DNA of 6,607 nucleotides, taken from NCBI GenBank assembly GCA_017446125.1, contig JAFSRL010000062.1, positions 1 to 6,607 of the forward strand. Direction: 5' to 3'. Both the position numbers and the translations under genes were made by a program. The DNA is from Lachnospiraceae bacterium (GTDB taxonomy: Bacteria > Bacillota > Clostridia > Lachnospirales > Lachnospiraceae). The notes under the pieces were generated by a model that was given only the letters and a program-made list of their open reading frames with translations, did no database searches and had not been told where the DNA came from. Below are positions 1 to 5,452 of this stretch, piece by piece. Every line of letters starts with the position of its first letter. The stretch's first letter is position 1.

Positions 1-26
1 AGTCACTGTACCCGTCCCCCTGACTC
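1..26. repeat. REP-like palindromic element, cut by the window edge
   Basis: The arms AGTCA (1-5) and TGACT (21-25) are inverted repeats around a C-rich loop. The right arm continues one base (C26), so the left arm probably continues outside the window. The same sequence recurs almost exactly at 3087-3113 inside nrdG, differing by a C/T change and one or two bases in the loop. On the minus strand both copies read GGGGAC(A/G)GGTACAGTGACT, a layout like the REP sequences mobilised by RAYT (TnpA_REP) transposases. Two near-identical copies in 6.6 kb show that this is a dispersed repeat. Assignment to the RAYT/REP class is inference, since no transposase is present. Confidence 0.75.
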
Positions 27-33
27 TTTTTTT
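1..33 (+). terminator. Possible rho-independent terminator formed by the REP-like element
   Basis: The AGTCA/TGACT stem is followed directly by C and seven Ts (27-33), which is the arrangement of an intrinsic terminator on the plus strand. The upstream gene it would serve lies outside the window. The visible stem is only five base pairs, but it probably lengthens to the left because the copy in nrdG has 12-bp arms. It may insulate the next gene, whose own promoter begins within a few bases of the T-run. Confidence 0.4.
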
Positions 34-34
34 G

Positions 35-43
35 TGGTACAAT
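35..43 (+). promoter_or_regulatory. Extended -10 promoter element of the first gene
   Basis: TG (35-36), one base, then TACAAT (38-43) forms an extended -10 box. No convincing -35 hexamer sits 17 bases upstream, where the C-rich loop of the palindromic element lies, so the extended -10 would have to carry recognition. Transcription would start near 50-51, that is at the ATG itself. Confidence 0.45.
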
Positions 44-50
44 ATATAGT

Positions 51-671
51 ATGGCAGACTTCTTTGGATTCAACAATTTGTTGCAGACGCTCGGATTCCG
101 CACGACACCGGTGCGGGTGTATGACGATTACGCCGCAAGGGCATCGGGCAGTGCGGCTTCTTCGGCGACCGCCGCGAAGAAGGCTGCGGATGCGGACGCC
201 ACCACGCCGGTCAAGACATTCGACGAATACCTCACCGAGGCGCGGGACGCGACAAAGGAAATGACGCTTGACGAGTTCAAGGACTACGTCAACCGGATGC
301 TTGCGCAGCTACAGACAGAGAACGCGCAGCGTGCGAACTTAAGCTCAGAGACACTGCAAAACCAGATGCAGCTTTCAAATCTTTACGCGGGACTTTTGCA
401 GAACTCGCTCTTGAACGGAAACACGTTTGGCAACACGCAGCAGGATGCGGGTGACGCGGGGTTGAGCATGCTGAACGTGAGCAATCTCCTAACGCCTGCC
501 CTGTCCGCGCTGAATGCGACGAGCTTAAACGGCACGTCCCTGAATGCGGATACCTACACCGCGATTGCGAATGCCGCATCGAATGCGCAGCAAATCCGAC
601 CCACCGCAAGCTCTGACGGTGCGCTCACCGCCTCCCTCGCGGCGAGCCTGATGCAGGCACGAGATAGCTAA
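51..671 (+). CDS. Ala/Asn/Ser-rich protein of unknown function
   Basis: A 206-residue protein that I do not recognise. It begins MADFFGFNNLLQTLGF, has no signal peptide or membrane segment, and divides into three parts. Residues about 30-50 are an Ala-rich linker. Residues about 55-120 look helical and polar (TFDEYLTEARDATKEMTLDEF, then a Gln/Asn-rich stretch). The C-terminal part, from about 130, is a low-complexity Asn/Ala/Ser/Leu sequence with repeated LNxxS/LNAxS phrases. The composition recalls secreted or appendage-associated proteins of Clostridia, but no domain supports a function. The ATG at 51 is the only reasonable start in the frame, yet no Shine-Dalgarno precedes it and a -10 box ends at 43. 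It is either leaderless or starts further in, for example at Met71, which follows AAAGGA. Continuous coding-like codon use supports a real gene. Confidence 0.7.
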   Translation: MADFFGFNNLLQTLGFRTTPVRVYDDYAARASGSAASSATAAKKAADADATTPVKTFDEYLTEARDATKEMTLDEFKDYVNRMLAQLQTENAQRANLSSETLQNQMQLSNLYAGLLQNSLLNGNTFGNTQQDAGDAGLSMLNVSNLLTPALSALNATSLNGTSLNADTYTAIANAASNAQQIRPTASSDGALTASLAASLMQARDS

Positions 672-749
672 TATATCAAACAGTAACTATCGGTAGCAGA
701 CACGCACTTGCTGCGTGGATGCGTAAGAACACGTAAGGCGGGACAGGTG
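672..749. other. Structured intergenic region with a small hairpin and a direct repeat
   Basis: There is no gene here. CACGCA (701-706) and TGCGTG (712-717) form a 6-bp hairpin. CGTAAG occurs twice, at 722-727 and 732-737. GCGGGACA (738-745) can pair imperfectly with TGTCTCCGC (800-808), with a one-base bulge, which would enclose both downstream hairpins. No clear sigma-A promoter is visible, so DUF2130 may be read from the gene before it or from a weak promoter. This stretch may be the left part of one larger palindromic element that reaches about 808. Confidence 0.35.
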
Positions 750-792
750 TCGATTTCGACTTTTGCGAAGCAAACCGGAATGTCGAAATCGA
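750..792. repeat. Perfect 11-bp inverted repeat with an inner hairpin
   Basis: TCGATTTCGAC (750-760) pairs perfectly with GTCGAAATCGA (782-792). The 21-base loop contains its own stem, TTTGC (762-766) with GCAAA (770-774), closed by GAA. The bases just before it (741-749) read GGACAGGTG, matching the GGGACAGGT core of the palindromic elements elsewhere in the window. It is therefore probably a REP-like insertion or a cis-acting leader structure. It lacks a T-run, so it is not a standard terminator. Confidence 0.6.
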
Positions 793-823
793 GCATGCAT
801 GTCTCCGCAGGTGACATGTATGC
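793..823 (+). promoter_or_regulatory. Leader hairpin masking the DUF2130 start codon
   Basis: GCATGCATGTC (793-803) pairs with GACATGTATGC (813-823). This makes 11 consecutive pairs with a single G-U wobble (797 with 819), around a 9-base loop. The start codon ATG (820-822) is inside the right arm. The Shine-Dalgarno AGGTGA (809-814) is mostly in the loop, with its last two bases in the stem. This hairpin begins at the base after the preceding one ends, so the two could stack. Such a layout is expected to restrain translation initiation. The pairing is seen directly in the sequence; regulation is inferred. Confidence 0.5.
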
Positions 824-2001
824 AGGAAATTAAATGTCCGAAGTGCGGCGAAGTGTTTCAGGTGGACGAGTCCGGCTATGCCGCGATCGTCAAGCAGGTG
901 CGTGATAAGGAGTTTGAACAAGAGCTCCATGCGCGGCATGAACAGTTTGAGCAGGAGAAAGACGCTGCCGTGGAGCTCGCAAGGTCCGAAGCGGAAAAAC
1001 ACATTGCCTCCTTAAAAGCGCAGCTTTCGGCCGGTGAGGACCGCCAAAAACTCGCCGTGATTGAGGCAACCTCCGAACGTGATAAGACGATTGCGGAAAA
1101 GGACGCAGAGATTCTGACGCTGCGTTCAAGCCTTGAAAAGAGCGCCTCTGACGCCGCTTTGAAGGAGCAGGAATTAAAGAATGGCTATGAGGAGCGCTTA
1201 AAGGAAAAGGACGCACAGATCGATTACTACAAAGATTTCAAGGCCAGACAGTCAACGAAGATGGTGGGCGAGAGTCTGGAGCAGCACTGCGAAACCGAGT
1301 TCAACCGCCTGCGCATGACCGGCTTTAAGAATGCGTATTTTGAAAAGGACAACGACGCGCGCACAGGATCGAAGGGCGATTATATTTTCCGCGACTACGG
1401 GGACGACGGCACGGAATACATCTCCATCATGTTCGAGATGAAGAACGAGTCCGACACCACGTCGACCAAGCACAAGAACGAGGACTTCTTTAAGGAGCTC
1501 GACAAGGACCGGCGCGAAAAAAACTGCGAGTACGCCGTTCTCGTATCCTTACTTGAGCCGGACTCCGAGCTCTACAATGCCGGCATCGTCGATGTCTCGC
1601 ACAAGTATGAAAAGATGTATGTCATCCGTCCGCAGTTCTTTATTCCCATGATTACGTTGTTACGCAACGCCGCGACGAACGCCCTCTCCTACCGTCAGGA
1701 GCTTTCCATTATGCGTGCGCAGAATATTGACATCACACACTTCGAAGAGAACATGAACGAGTTTAAGGAGAAGTTCGCGAAGAATTATGAGCTCGCCAGC
1801 CGCAAGTTCAAAACCGCAATCGATGAAATCGACAAGACCATCGATCATCTGCAGAAAACAAAGGAGGCGCTGTTGTCCTCCGAGAACAACCTGCGCCTCG
1901 CGAATAATAAAGCCGAAGACCTTACGATCAAACGTCTGACGAAAAATGCGCCCAGCGTGCGGGAAGCCTTTGAGGCACTGCACGGGGAGGACAAGGATTA
2001 A
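820..2001 (+). CDS. DUF2130 family protein, putative PD-(D/E)XK nuclease-fold
   Basis: A 393-residue cytoplasmic protein. The start MQEIKCPKCGEVF is chosen because it matches how this family usually begins and because AGGTGA lies five bases upstream. The frame is open to a TTG at 763, but that would only add translated leader hairpins. Residues 6-9 are CPKC, half of a zinc-ribbon-like knuckle. Residues about 30-140 are a charged coiled coil. Residues about 148-300 form the conserved core, with E158/E160 (HCETEF), KGD ending at D187, and FEMKNE with E206 and K208. This D...ExK spacing fits the PD-(D/E)XK fold, to which I recall this family being assigned alongside RmuC. A second coiled coil (about 310-375) follows. 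The biological role is unknown; a DNA-transaction role is inference. Its stop codon overlaps that of the convergent lipoprotein gene. Confidence 0.9.
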   Translation: MQEIKCPKCGEVFQVDESGYAAIVKQVRDKEFEQELHARHEQFEQEKDAAVELARSEAEKHIASLKAQLSAGEDRQKLAVIEATSERDKTIAEKDAEILTLRSSLEKSASDAALKEQELKNGYEERLKEKDAQIDYYKDFKARQSTKMVGESLEQHCETEFNRLRMTGFKNAYFEKDNDARTGSKGDYIFRDYGDDGTEYISIMFEMKNESDTTSTKHKNEDFFKELDKDRREKNCEYAVLVSLLEPDSELYNAGIVDVSHKYEKMYVIRPQFFIPMITLLRNAATNALSYRQELSIMRAQNIDITHFEENMNEFKEKFAKNYELASRKFKTAIDEIDKTIDHLQKTKEALLSSENNLRLANNKAEDLTIKRLTKNAPSVREAFEALHGEDKD

Positions 2002-2822
2002 GAAGCATCTGCCTCCGCTGCCGTGAACAATGCAAGCGCGTCATCCGTATAATCCTCGATGAAGCTTGTTGCGGTGACGATTGCGTTGTAACCGTCCCTT
2101 ACGATGTAGACCTGCTTCATGTATAAGGGCAAGCCCTGCGTCTTTGCATTGATCATCATACAGGTTGTGGTTTCCCCGCAGAATGTGGTCTCTCCCGCGC
2201 TGATCTCCACATCTTCCATTCCGTAGGCACTCTCATATAATTCCGCCATCTCTTCTCCGTTGTTGGAGATAATGTCTTCAACGAGTGTGCCGCGCTTTGC
2301 GGATGCCTGCTCCAAAAAGGAAATCTTTCCGATTGTCGTGTTCATGTTGATGGTGCCGTCCATGTAGTAGACAATCATGTCGGTATAGGTTCCGCCTTTT
2401 TCCAGCGCATTCTTTACCGACTCCGCATTTGCGGAACCGTCCGAGAGCGATTCGATGACCATCTTGTTTGTTTCTTCAATCTCTTCCTCGGTCGCGAATG
2501 CCCACTCCTCGTTCACCGTAAGGGCTATGTTGAAATATTCGTTTTTGTATGTCGACTGCGAGGTGGTTCCAATCTCCAGTTCCTCCCAGGCGTTTTCCTC
2601 TTCGGTCGCCGCTTCCACGGTCTCTTCCGCCGGTTCCTCTTCCTGCTCTTCTTCTGCCGCAGGCTCTTCTGCTTCGCTTTCGGTTGTGTCCTCTTCCTCT
2701 GTTTCCTCCGTGGCAGACACCGTCCCCTTCGTATCTTCCTTTTTCGCGCCGCCGCATGCGTTCAGTGTCGCAAGTGAAATCGCCGCCACGACGATTAGTG
2801 TCATCAGTCTTGTTTTTCTCAT
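1998..2822 (-). CDS. Acidic-linker lipoprotein of unknown function
   Basis: A 274-residue predicted lipoprotein. The N-terminus is a type II signal peptide: MRKTR, a hydrophobic run (residues 6-20) and the lipobox LNAC with Cys23 as the lipidated residue, followed by GG. Residues about 39-76 are an almost pure Glu/Ala/Thr/Pro linker, probably a flexible spacer that holds the C-terminal domain away from the membrane. Residues about 90-274 form a mixed alpha/beta domain, including YKNEYFNIALTVNEEWAFA and YIVRDGYNAIVTATSF. This resembles the small PsbP/DUF1795-like folds common in Firmicutes lipoproteins, but I cannot assign a family with confidence. GGAAAGGA precedes the ATG. It starts 36 bases after the nrdG stop with no terminator between, so the two are probably co-transcribed. 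No terminator follows, and its message would run antisense into DUF2130. Confidence 0.85.
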   Translation of the reverse strand: MRKTRLMTLIVVAAISLATLNACGGAKKEDTKGTVSATEETEEEDTTESEAEEPAAEEEQEEEPAEETVEAATEEENAWEELEIGTTSQSTYKNEYFNIALTVNEEWAFATEEEIEETNKMVIESLSDGSANAESVKNALEKGGTYTDMIVYYMDGTINMNTTIGKISFLEQASAKRGTLVEDIISNNGEEMAELYESAYGMEDVEISAGETTFCGETTTCMMINAKTQGLPLYMKQVYIVRDGYNAIVTATSFIEDYTDDALALFTAAEADAS

Positions 2823-2858
2823 GTTTTTTCCTTTCCTGCTTACAACTGTTGATTGCCT

Positions 2859-3464
2859 CTATGTATTAAAAACCGTGTTGCCGGAGTGAAGTGAAAAAAC
2901 CCTCTGGTTTGACGAGCCGCGGAATTTCAATGTGATGTCTTTGAGGGCGAGCACAAACTCGCCGTCGACCAGAACATCAATCAGGGAAAGCATTTCGTCC
3001 GTGACCTCGCAGCGTGCACGCACGCGTGAGGGCTTTTGGTCGTAGGGCGTGTGGCGGGTCATCTCGGGGTGGTATTGCAGGGAGTGAGTCACTGTACCTG
3101 TCCCCGCTGACTCACTCCCGTCACACTCCAACAAATCCCTGTCCAGCAGATATCCCGTGTAGCACCACACATCCTTGTCCGGATAGGTTTCGCGCACGCG
3201 GTGCAAAAACGGCGTCAGCACCCGCTGGTTTTCCGGCTCAAAGGGCTCGCCGCCCAAAAGTGTAAGCCCCGCGATCTGACCGGGGCTTAGTGCTTCCAAA
3301 ATCTCTTCTTCCGTTTCTTCCGTGAACGGCTGCCCGTAGGTAAAGTTCCACGTCTCCGCGTTGAAGCATCCCTCGCAGGCATGCGTGCAGCCGGAGACAA
3401 AGAGACTCACCCTGACGCCCAGGCCGTTCGCGATATCGTTTTTCTTGATGTTGCCGTAGTACAT
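2859..3464 (-). CDS. nrdG: Anaerobic ribonucleoside-triphosphate reductase activating protein
   Basis: This radical SAM enzyme uses a [4Fe-4S] cluster and S-adenosylmethionine to install the glycyl radical on the anaerobic class III reductase NrdD, giving deoxynucleotides without oxygen. The cluster motif CTHACEGC (Cys26, Cys30, Cys33) has the CxxxCxxC spacing. The SAM-binding GGEP is at 71-74, and the typical late signature (IDVLVDGEF, then LKFRGSSNQR) follows. The ATG at 3464 has AAGGA just upstream. At 201 residues it is longer than the usual 150-175. The extra part lies between residues about 114 and 150, before the conserved C-terminal signature, and residues 116-129 (GSESAGTGTVTHSL) are encoded by a palindromic repeat. 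All cluster and SAM residues remain, so the enzyme may still work. No nrdD is adjacent in this window. Confidence 0.93.
   Translation of the reverse strand: MYYGNIKKNDIANGLGVRVSLFVSGCTHACEGCFNAETWNFTYGQPFTEETEEEILEALSPGQIAGLTLLGGEPFEPENQRVLTPFLHRVRETYPDKDVWCYTGYLLDRDLLECDGSESAGTGTVTHSLQYHPEMTRHTPYDQKPSRVRARCEVTDEMLSLIDVLVDGEFVLALKDITLKFRGSSNQRVFSLHSGNTVFNT
3080..3119. repeat. REP-like palindrome inserted in frame in nrdG
   Basis: GGGAGTGAGTCA (3080-3091) and TGACTCACTCCC (3108-3119) are perfect 12-bp inverted repeats around a 16-base loop. The part from 3087 to 3113 matches the element at 1-26. The element holds no stop codon in the nrdG frame and encodes GSESAGTGTVTHSL. Since the same sequence is non-coding at 1-26, the direction is probably repeat into gene rather than the reverse. 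Confidence 0.85.
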
Positions 3465-3487
3465 GTTTCCTTGCTGACTTTATGCCG

Positions 3488-3505
3488 GGATGCATTTATG
3501 CATCC
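3488..3505. promoter_or_regulatory. Palindrome in the nrdG leader
   Basis: GGATGCA (3488-3494) and TGCATCC (3499-3505) are perfect 7-bp arms around TTTA. It lies between the nrdG promoter and start codon, about 25-45 bases into the predicted transcript and 23 bases before the ATG. It could be an operator for a dimeric repressor or a small leader hairpin. It does not resemble the NrdR box as I know it. Confidence 0.35.
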
Positions 3506-3537
3506 ATGATCTATCTTTCTTACAACCCTGTATCCAA

Positions 3538-3566
3538 ATCATACCACAGCGGTCACTATGCGGCAA
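3538..3566 (-). promoter_or_regulatory. Sigma-A promoter of nrdG
   Basis: On the minus strand, TTGCCG (3566-3561) and TATGAT (3543-3538) are separated by exactly 17 bases, with TG one base before the -10, making it an extended -10. Transcription would start near 3531, giving a leader of about 66 bases that contains the palindrome at 3488-3505. It probably drives nrdG and the lipoprotein gene together. Confidence 0.65.
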
Positions 3567-3583
3567 ACACAACATACTTTGAA

Positions 3584-3614
3584 CGCCCCCTCCGTCATCG
3601 CGGCGGAAGGGGCG
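3584..3614 (-). terminator. GC-rich hairpin after the two-gene operon
   Basis: CGCCCCCTCCG (3584-3594) and CGGAAGGGGCG (3604-3614) form an 11-bp stem around a 9-base loop. In the minus-strand transcript the single imperfection becomes a G-U pair, so the stem is fully paired; in the plus-strand transcript it is a C-A mismatch. It begins 36 bases after the operon's last stop codon. The bases after it on the minus strand (GTTCAAAG) are not a good U-run, so termination may be weak or factor-assisted. Confidence 0.5.
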
Positions 3615-3650
3615 CTTTATCGGGAAAGGTAGTACAGCTTAAGAGCGGCT

Positions 3651-4469
3651 TCAGCGGACGGCGTCGACCGCAGCACCCTTGATGTCGTCATCGGTCAGGG
3701 CGAGCTCCTCGATGACCTTGCGAACTTCCTGCCTGGCTTTTTGTGTGACGTCCTTGACCGCTGTCGTCTGATCCGGTGCCGGTGATTCGACAGTCGCCGG
3801 CGTACCATCCTGCACGTTTTGCGTCTGCGCCTCGATCTGTTCTTTCTCTTCCCTGATCTTTTCGCGGCGTGCTTCTTCGGCTTCCTTTTCTTCCTTGCGT
3901 TCTTTTGCGGCCTCCATGATTTCTTCTGCCTGTTCCTCGATGTGGTCTCGCACGTCGGAAGCAATCATGCCCATGACCTCGCGGCTCGTGGCATCCATGA
4001 TGTCCTCCGCCTGATTCTGCGCATCACGCATGCTGGTATCCTTTAAGCGATCGAGGGAAATCTGGCGGACTGCGGCATTGCCGCCAATGATCTGTGCCAT
4101 CCGCTCGCTCTCTCTTTCCTCATCCTCTATACCCAGTTCGCGCATGTAGTACAGGGCTTCCCTGGCGCGGGTGACATCGTCTTTGATCTCCTGTACGGCT
4201 TCGTCTATACGCTTTTGCCCTTCGAAGGCATCCATGACCACCTTCATGGCGCGCTTTTGTCCCGCTTCCTTTTTCTGCTGCAGGCGGTCGGGTTCTTCGT
4301 TCAATTTGGCTACATTCAGGTTGATGTTTCCGTTTTCGCTGCGCGAGATCACTTCCTGCCTTGCGTTCTTTCTCGCAAGCGCTCTGGCCTCCTGTCTTGA
4401 GGTTGCGCCTGCGATTGCTTCCCTGATACGACCTGTGGATGAATCGTGTTGTTCATGTATGATCTTCAT
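3651..4469 (-). CDS. Charged coiled-coil protein of unknown function
   Basis: A 272-residue cytoplasmic protein that I do not recognise. The start MKIIHEQHDSS is chosen because GGAGAGGAAG lies just upstream; the open frame continues to 4772 but that extension overlaps the previous gene in another frame and looks non-coding. Residues about 20-45 are basic (RQEARALARKNARQE). Residues about 60-150 are helical. Residues about 155-215 are a strong Glu/Lys/Arg coiled coil (EEQAEEIMEAAKERKEEKEAEE). A Pro/Thr-rich spacer (about 215-238) leads to a last helix ending TDDDIKGAAVDAVR. There is no signal peptide, membrane segment or metal motif. It begins 22 bases after the preceding gene's stop, so the two form an operon and may act together. 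A structural or scaffold role would be a guess. Confidence 0.8.
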   Translation of the reverse strand: MKIIHEQHDSSTGRIREAIAGATSRQEARALARKNARQEVISRSENGNINLNVAKLNEEPDRLQQKKEAGQKRAMKVVMDAFEGQKRIDEAVQEIKDDVTRAREALYYMRELGIEDEERESERMAQIIGGNAAVRQISLDRLKDTSMRDAQNQAEDIMDATSREVMGMIASDVRDHIEEQAEEIMEAAKERKEEKEAEEARREKIREEKEQIEAQTQNVQDGTPATVESPAPDQTTAVKDVTQKARQEVRKVIEELALTDDDIKGAAVDAVR

Positions 4470-4491
4470 GTCGTCTTCCTCTCCGTGACAC

Positions 4492-5250
4492 CTACCGCTT
4501 TTTTGCCGTGTCTTTTGTGCCTGCTTCTTTACCATCTGTGTCTTTTTCTGTTGTGTTGTTCTCCGCTGCAGTTGCTTTTGCGGCTTCCTCTTCCTTATAT
4601 TTGTAATATTCTTCAAAGAGTTGATTGGCGCGGTCAAAGGTCGCCTGGCAGATGCCGGGGAGATCCTTTTTGCCCCAGGCGCCGGTTGCAAGGCGGAAGC
4701 CCTTTTCCATTGCTTTTTGCATCTTACGCATCTGCTCCACATCGTCGCCGGCCAGAGCGCTCGCAAAGTCAAACAGGCGTTGCGATGTCTGCTTCACACC
4801 CCAGTAGCCGTCCTCGCCGATATCGGCTTTAGCCTGCGCAACCGTTTTCGCGTCTGCCGTCCGAAAGCCGAAGGCGGTATCCTGTGCCTTCTTTTGCCCG
4901 TTCAGCATGCGGCGCATGATCTCCGCAAACTGCTCCTGTCTCGCGGCATCCGCGTCTTTTAACTGTTGCACGATGCGCGCGCGGTCCTCGGCGCTCATGC
5001 GGTTGATCTTGTAGGGGGACTTATCCTGTGTCGCCTGCGATTTCTCATAGACGGCGGCAGGCGTTTCCTCTGTTTTCTGTGTGGTACCCTGTTCCGTTGT
5101 CTTTGCGGTGGAGTCTAAAGCTTTTGTCGCCGACGCTTCCGCCGGTGCGCCTGTCGCCGTGGTTCGGACAGGATCCGTTTTCTTTGGCTGTGCCGGGGTT
5201 GTCTGTGTTACCATCGCGATGGATGCCTCGTTATGAACTGTCATTGACAT
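4492..5250 (-). CDS. Conserved clostridial protein of unknown function (EDGYWGVKQTSQR family)
   Basis: A 252-residue protein. An almost perfect Shine-Dalgarno, AAGGAGGT, lies six bases before the ATG. Residues 1-78 are a Thr/Ala/Gln/Lys-rich disordered leader with no signal peptide. Residues about 80-116 are an amphipathic segment, YKINRMSAEDRARIVQQLK onward to RRML. Residues about 139-216 carry the conserved core: AQAKADIGEDGYWGVKQTSQ (139-158 minus one), a helix LFDFASALAGDD, then EKGFRLATGAWGKKDLPGIC. The tail from about 217 is Lys/Glu/Ala-rich. I recall similar proteins in many Clostridia and other motile bacteria, possibly the DUF5610-like group, but that assignment is unverified. The family has no settled function. 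It is the first gene of a two-gene operon. Confidence 0.82.
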   Translation of the reverse strand: MSMTVHNEASIAMVTQTTPAQPKKTDPVRTTATGAPAEASATKALDSTAKTTEQGTTQKTEETPAAVYEKSQATQDKSPYKINRMSAEDRARIVQQLKDADAARQEQFAEIMRRMLNGQKKAQDTAFGFRTADAKTVAQAKADIGEDGYWGVKQTSQRLFDFASALAGDDVEQMRKMQKAMEKGFRLATGAWGKKDLPGICQATFDRANQLFEEYYKYKEEEAAKATAAENNTTEKDTDGKEAGTKDTAKKR

Positions 5251-5400
5251 GTGGGTACCTCCTTGTCAAAGCGTGATGGAATTCCGTTTCTTCATTCTGT
5301 GTATCGGGGAGAGACGCGGCGCAGATAACCGCTTCGGCGCGAGTGGTGCTGTTTTTGGTGTGAATGGCTGCGGGCATGACTATAAGACGAGAATAACACA
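5251..5400 (-). promoter_or_regulatory. Leader and promoter region of the two-gene operon
   Basis: There is no gene in this stretch. Two weak promoter candidates read on the minus strand. One is TATAGT (5384-5379), whose -35 position falls in or beside the palindrome at 5401-5420. The other is CCGATA (5307-5302), which matches the core of flagellar SigD-type -10 boxes, but the expected TAAA -35 is only partly matched (TATC or TTAT at 15-16 bases). Transcription from the second would give a leader of about 45 bases. Neither is convincing on its own. Confidence 0.3.
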
Positions 5401-5420
5401 GGGACGGTGTCTGCCGTCCC
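5401..5420. repeat. REP-like palindrome or terminator between operons
   Basis: GGGACGG (5401-5407) and CCGTCCC (5414-5420) are perfect 7-bp arms around TGTCTG. The GGGACGGTGTC core resembles the GGGAC(A)GG core of the other palindromic elements in this window. It lies 33 bases after the stop of the DUF4160 gene and could end that transcript, though the following minus-strand bases (TGTGTTATTC) are only moderately U-rich. Confidence 0.55.
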
Positions 5421-5452
5421 CTAAACTATATCAGCTGTCTGCTTCCATTTTT

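Noticed and set aside
697..792. Cyclic-di-GMP (GEMM) riboswitch, suggested by CACGCAC and GCAAACC
   Set aside because: The two motifs are about 65 bases apart, and the required joined GCACAGGGCAAACC order and tetraloop-receptor hairpins are missing; GCAAACC here is part of a simple hairpin.
763..819. N-terminal extension of the DUF2130 gene to a TTG at 763
   Set aside because: It would translate the leader hairpins, has no Shine-Dalgarno, and adds residues unlike the family, which normally starts at the M-x-EIKCPKCG position.
2455..2889. Plus-strand Ser-rich open frame
   Set aside because: It is the reverse of the Glu-rich (GAA/GAG) linker of the lipoprotein; there is no Shine-Dalgarno and no recognisable domain.
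3482..3682. 66-residue plus-strand open frame in the nrdG upstream region
   Set aside because: It lies over the nrdG promoter and the operon terminator, has no ribosome binding site, and resembles no protein I know.
4470..4772. N-terminal extension of the 272-residue protein
   Set aside because: The extra 101 codons overlap the previous gene in another frame, are rich in Arg/Lys/Gln shadow sequence, and a good ribosome binding site precedes the ATG at 4469.
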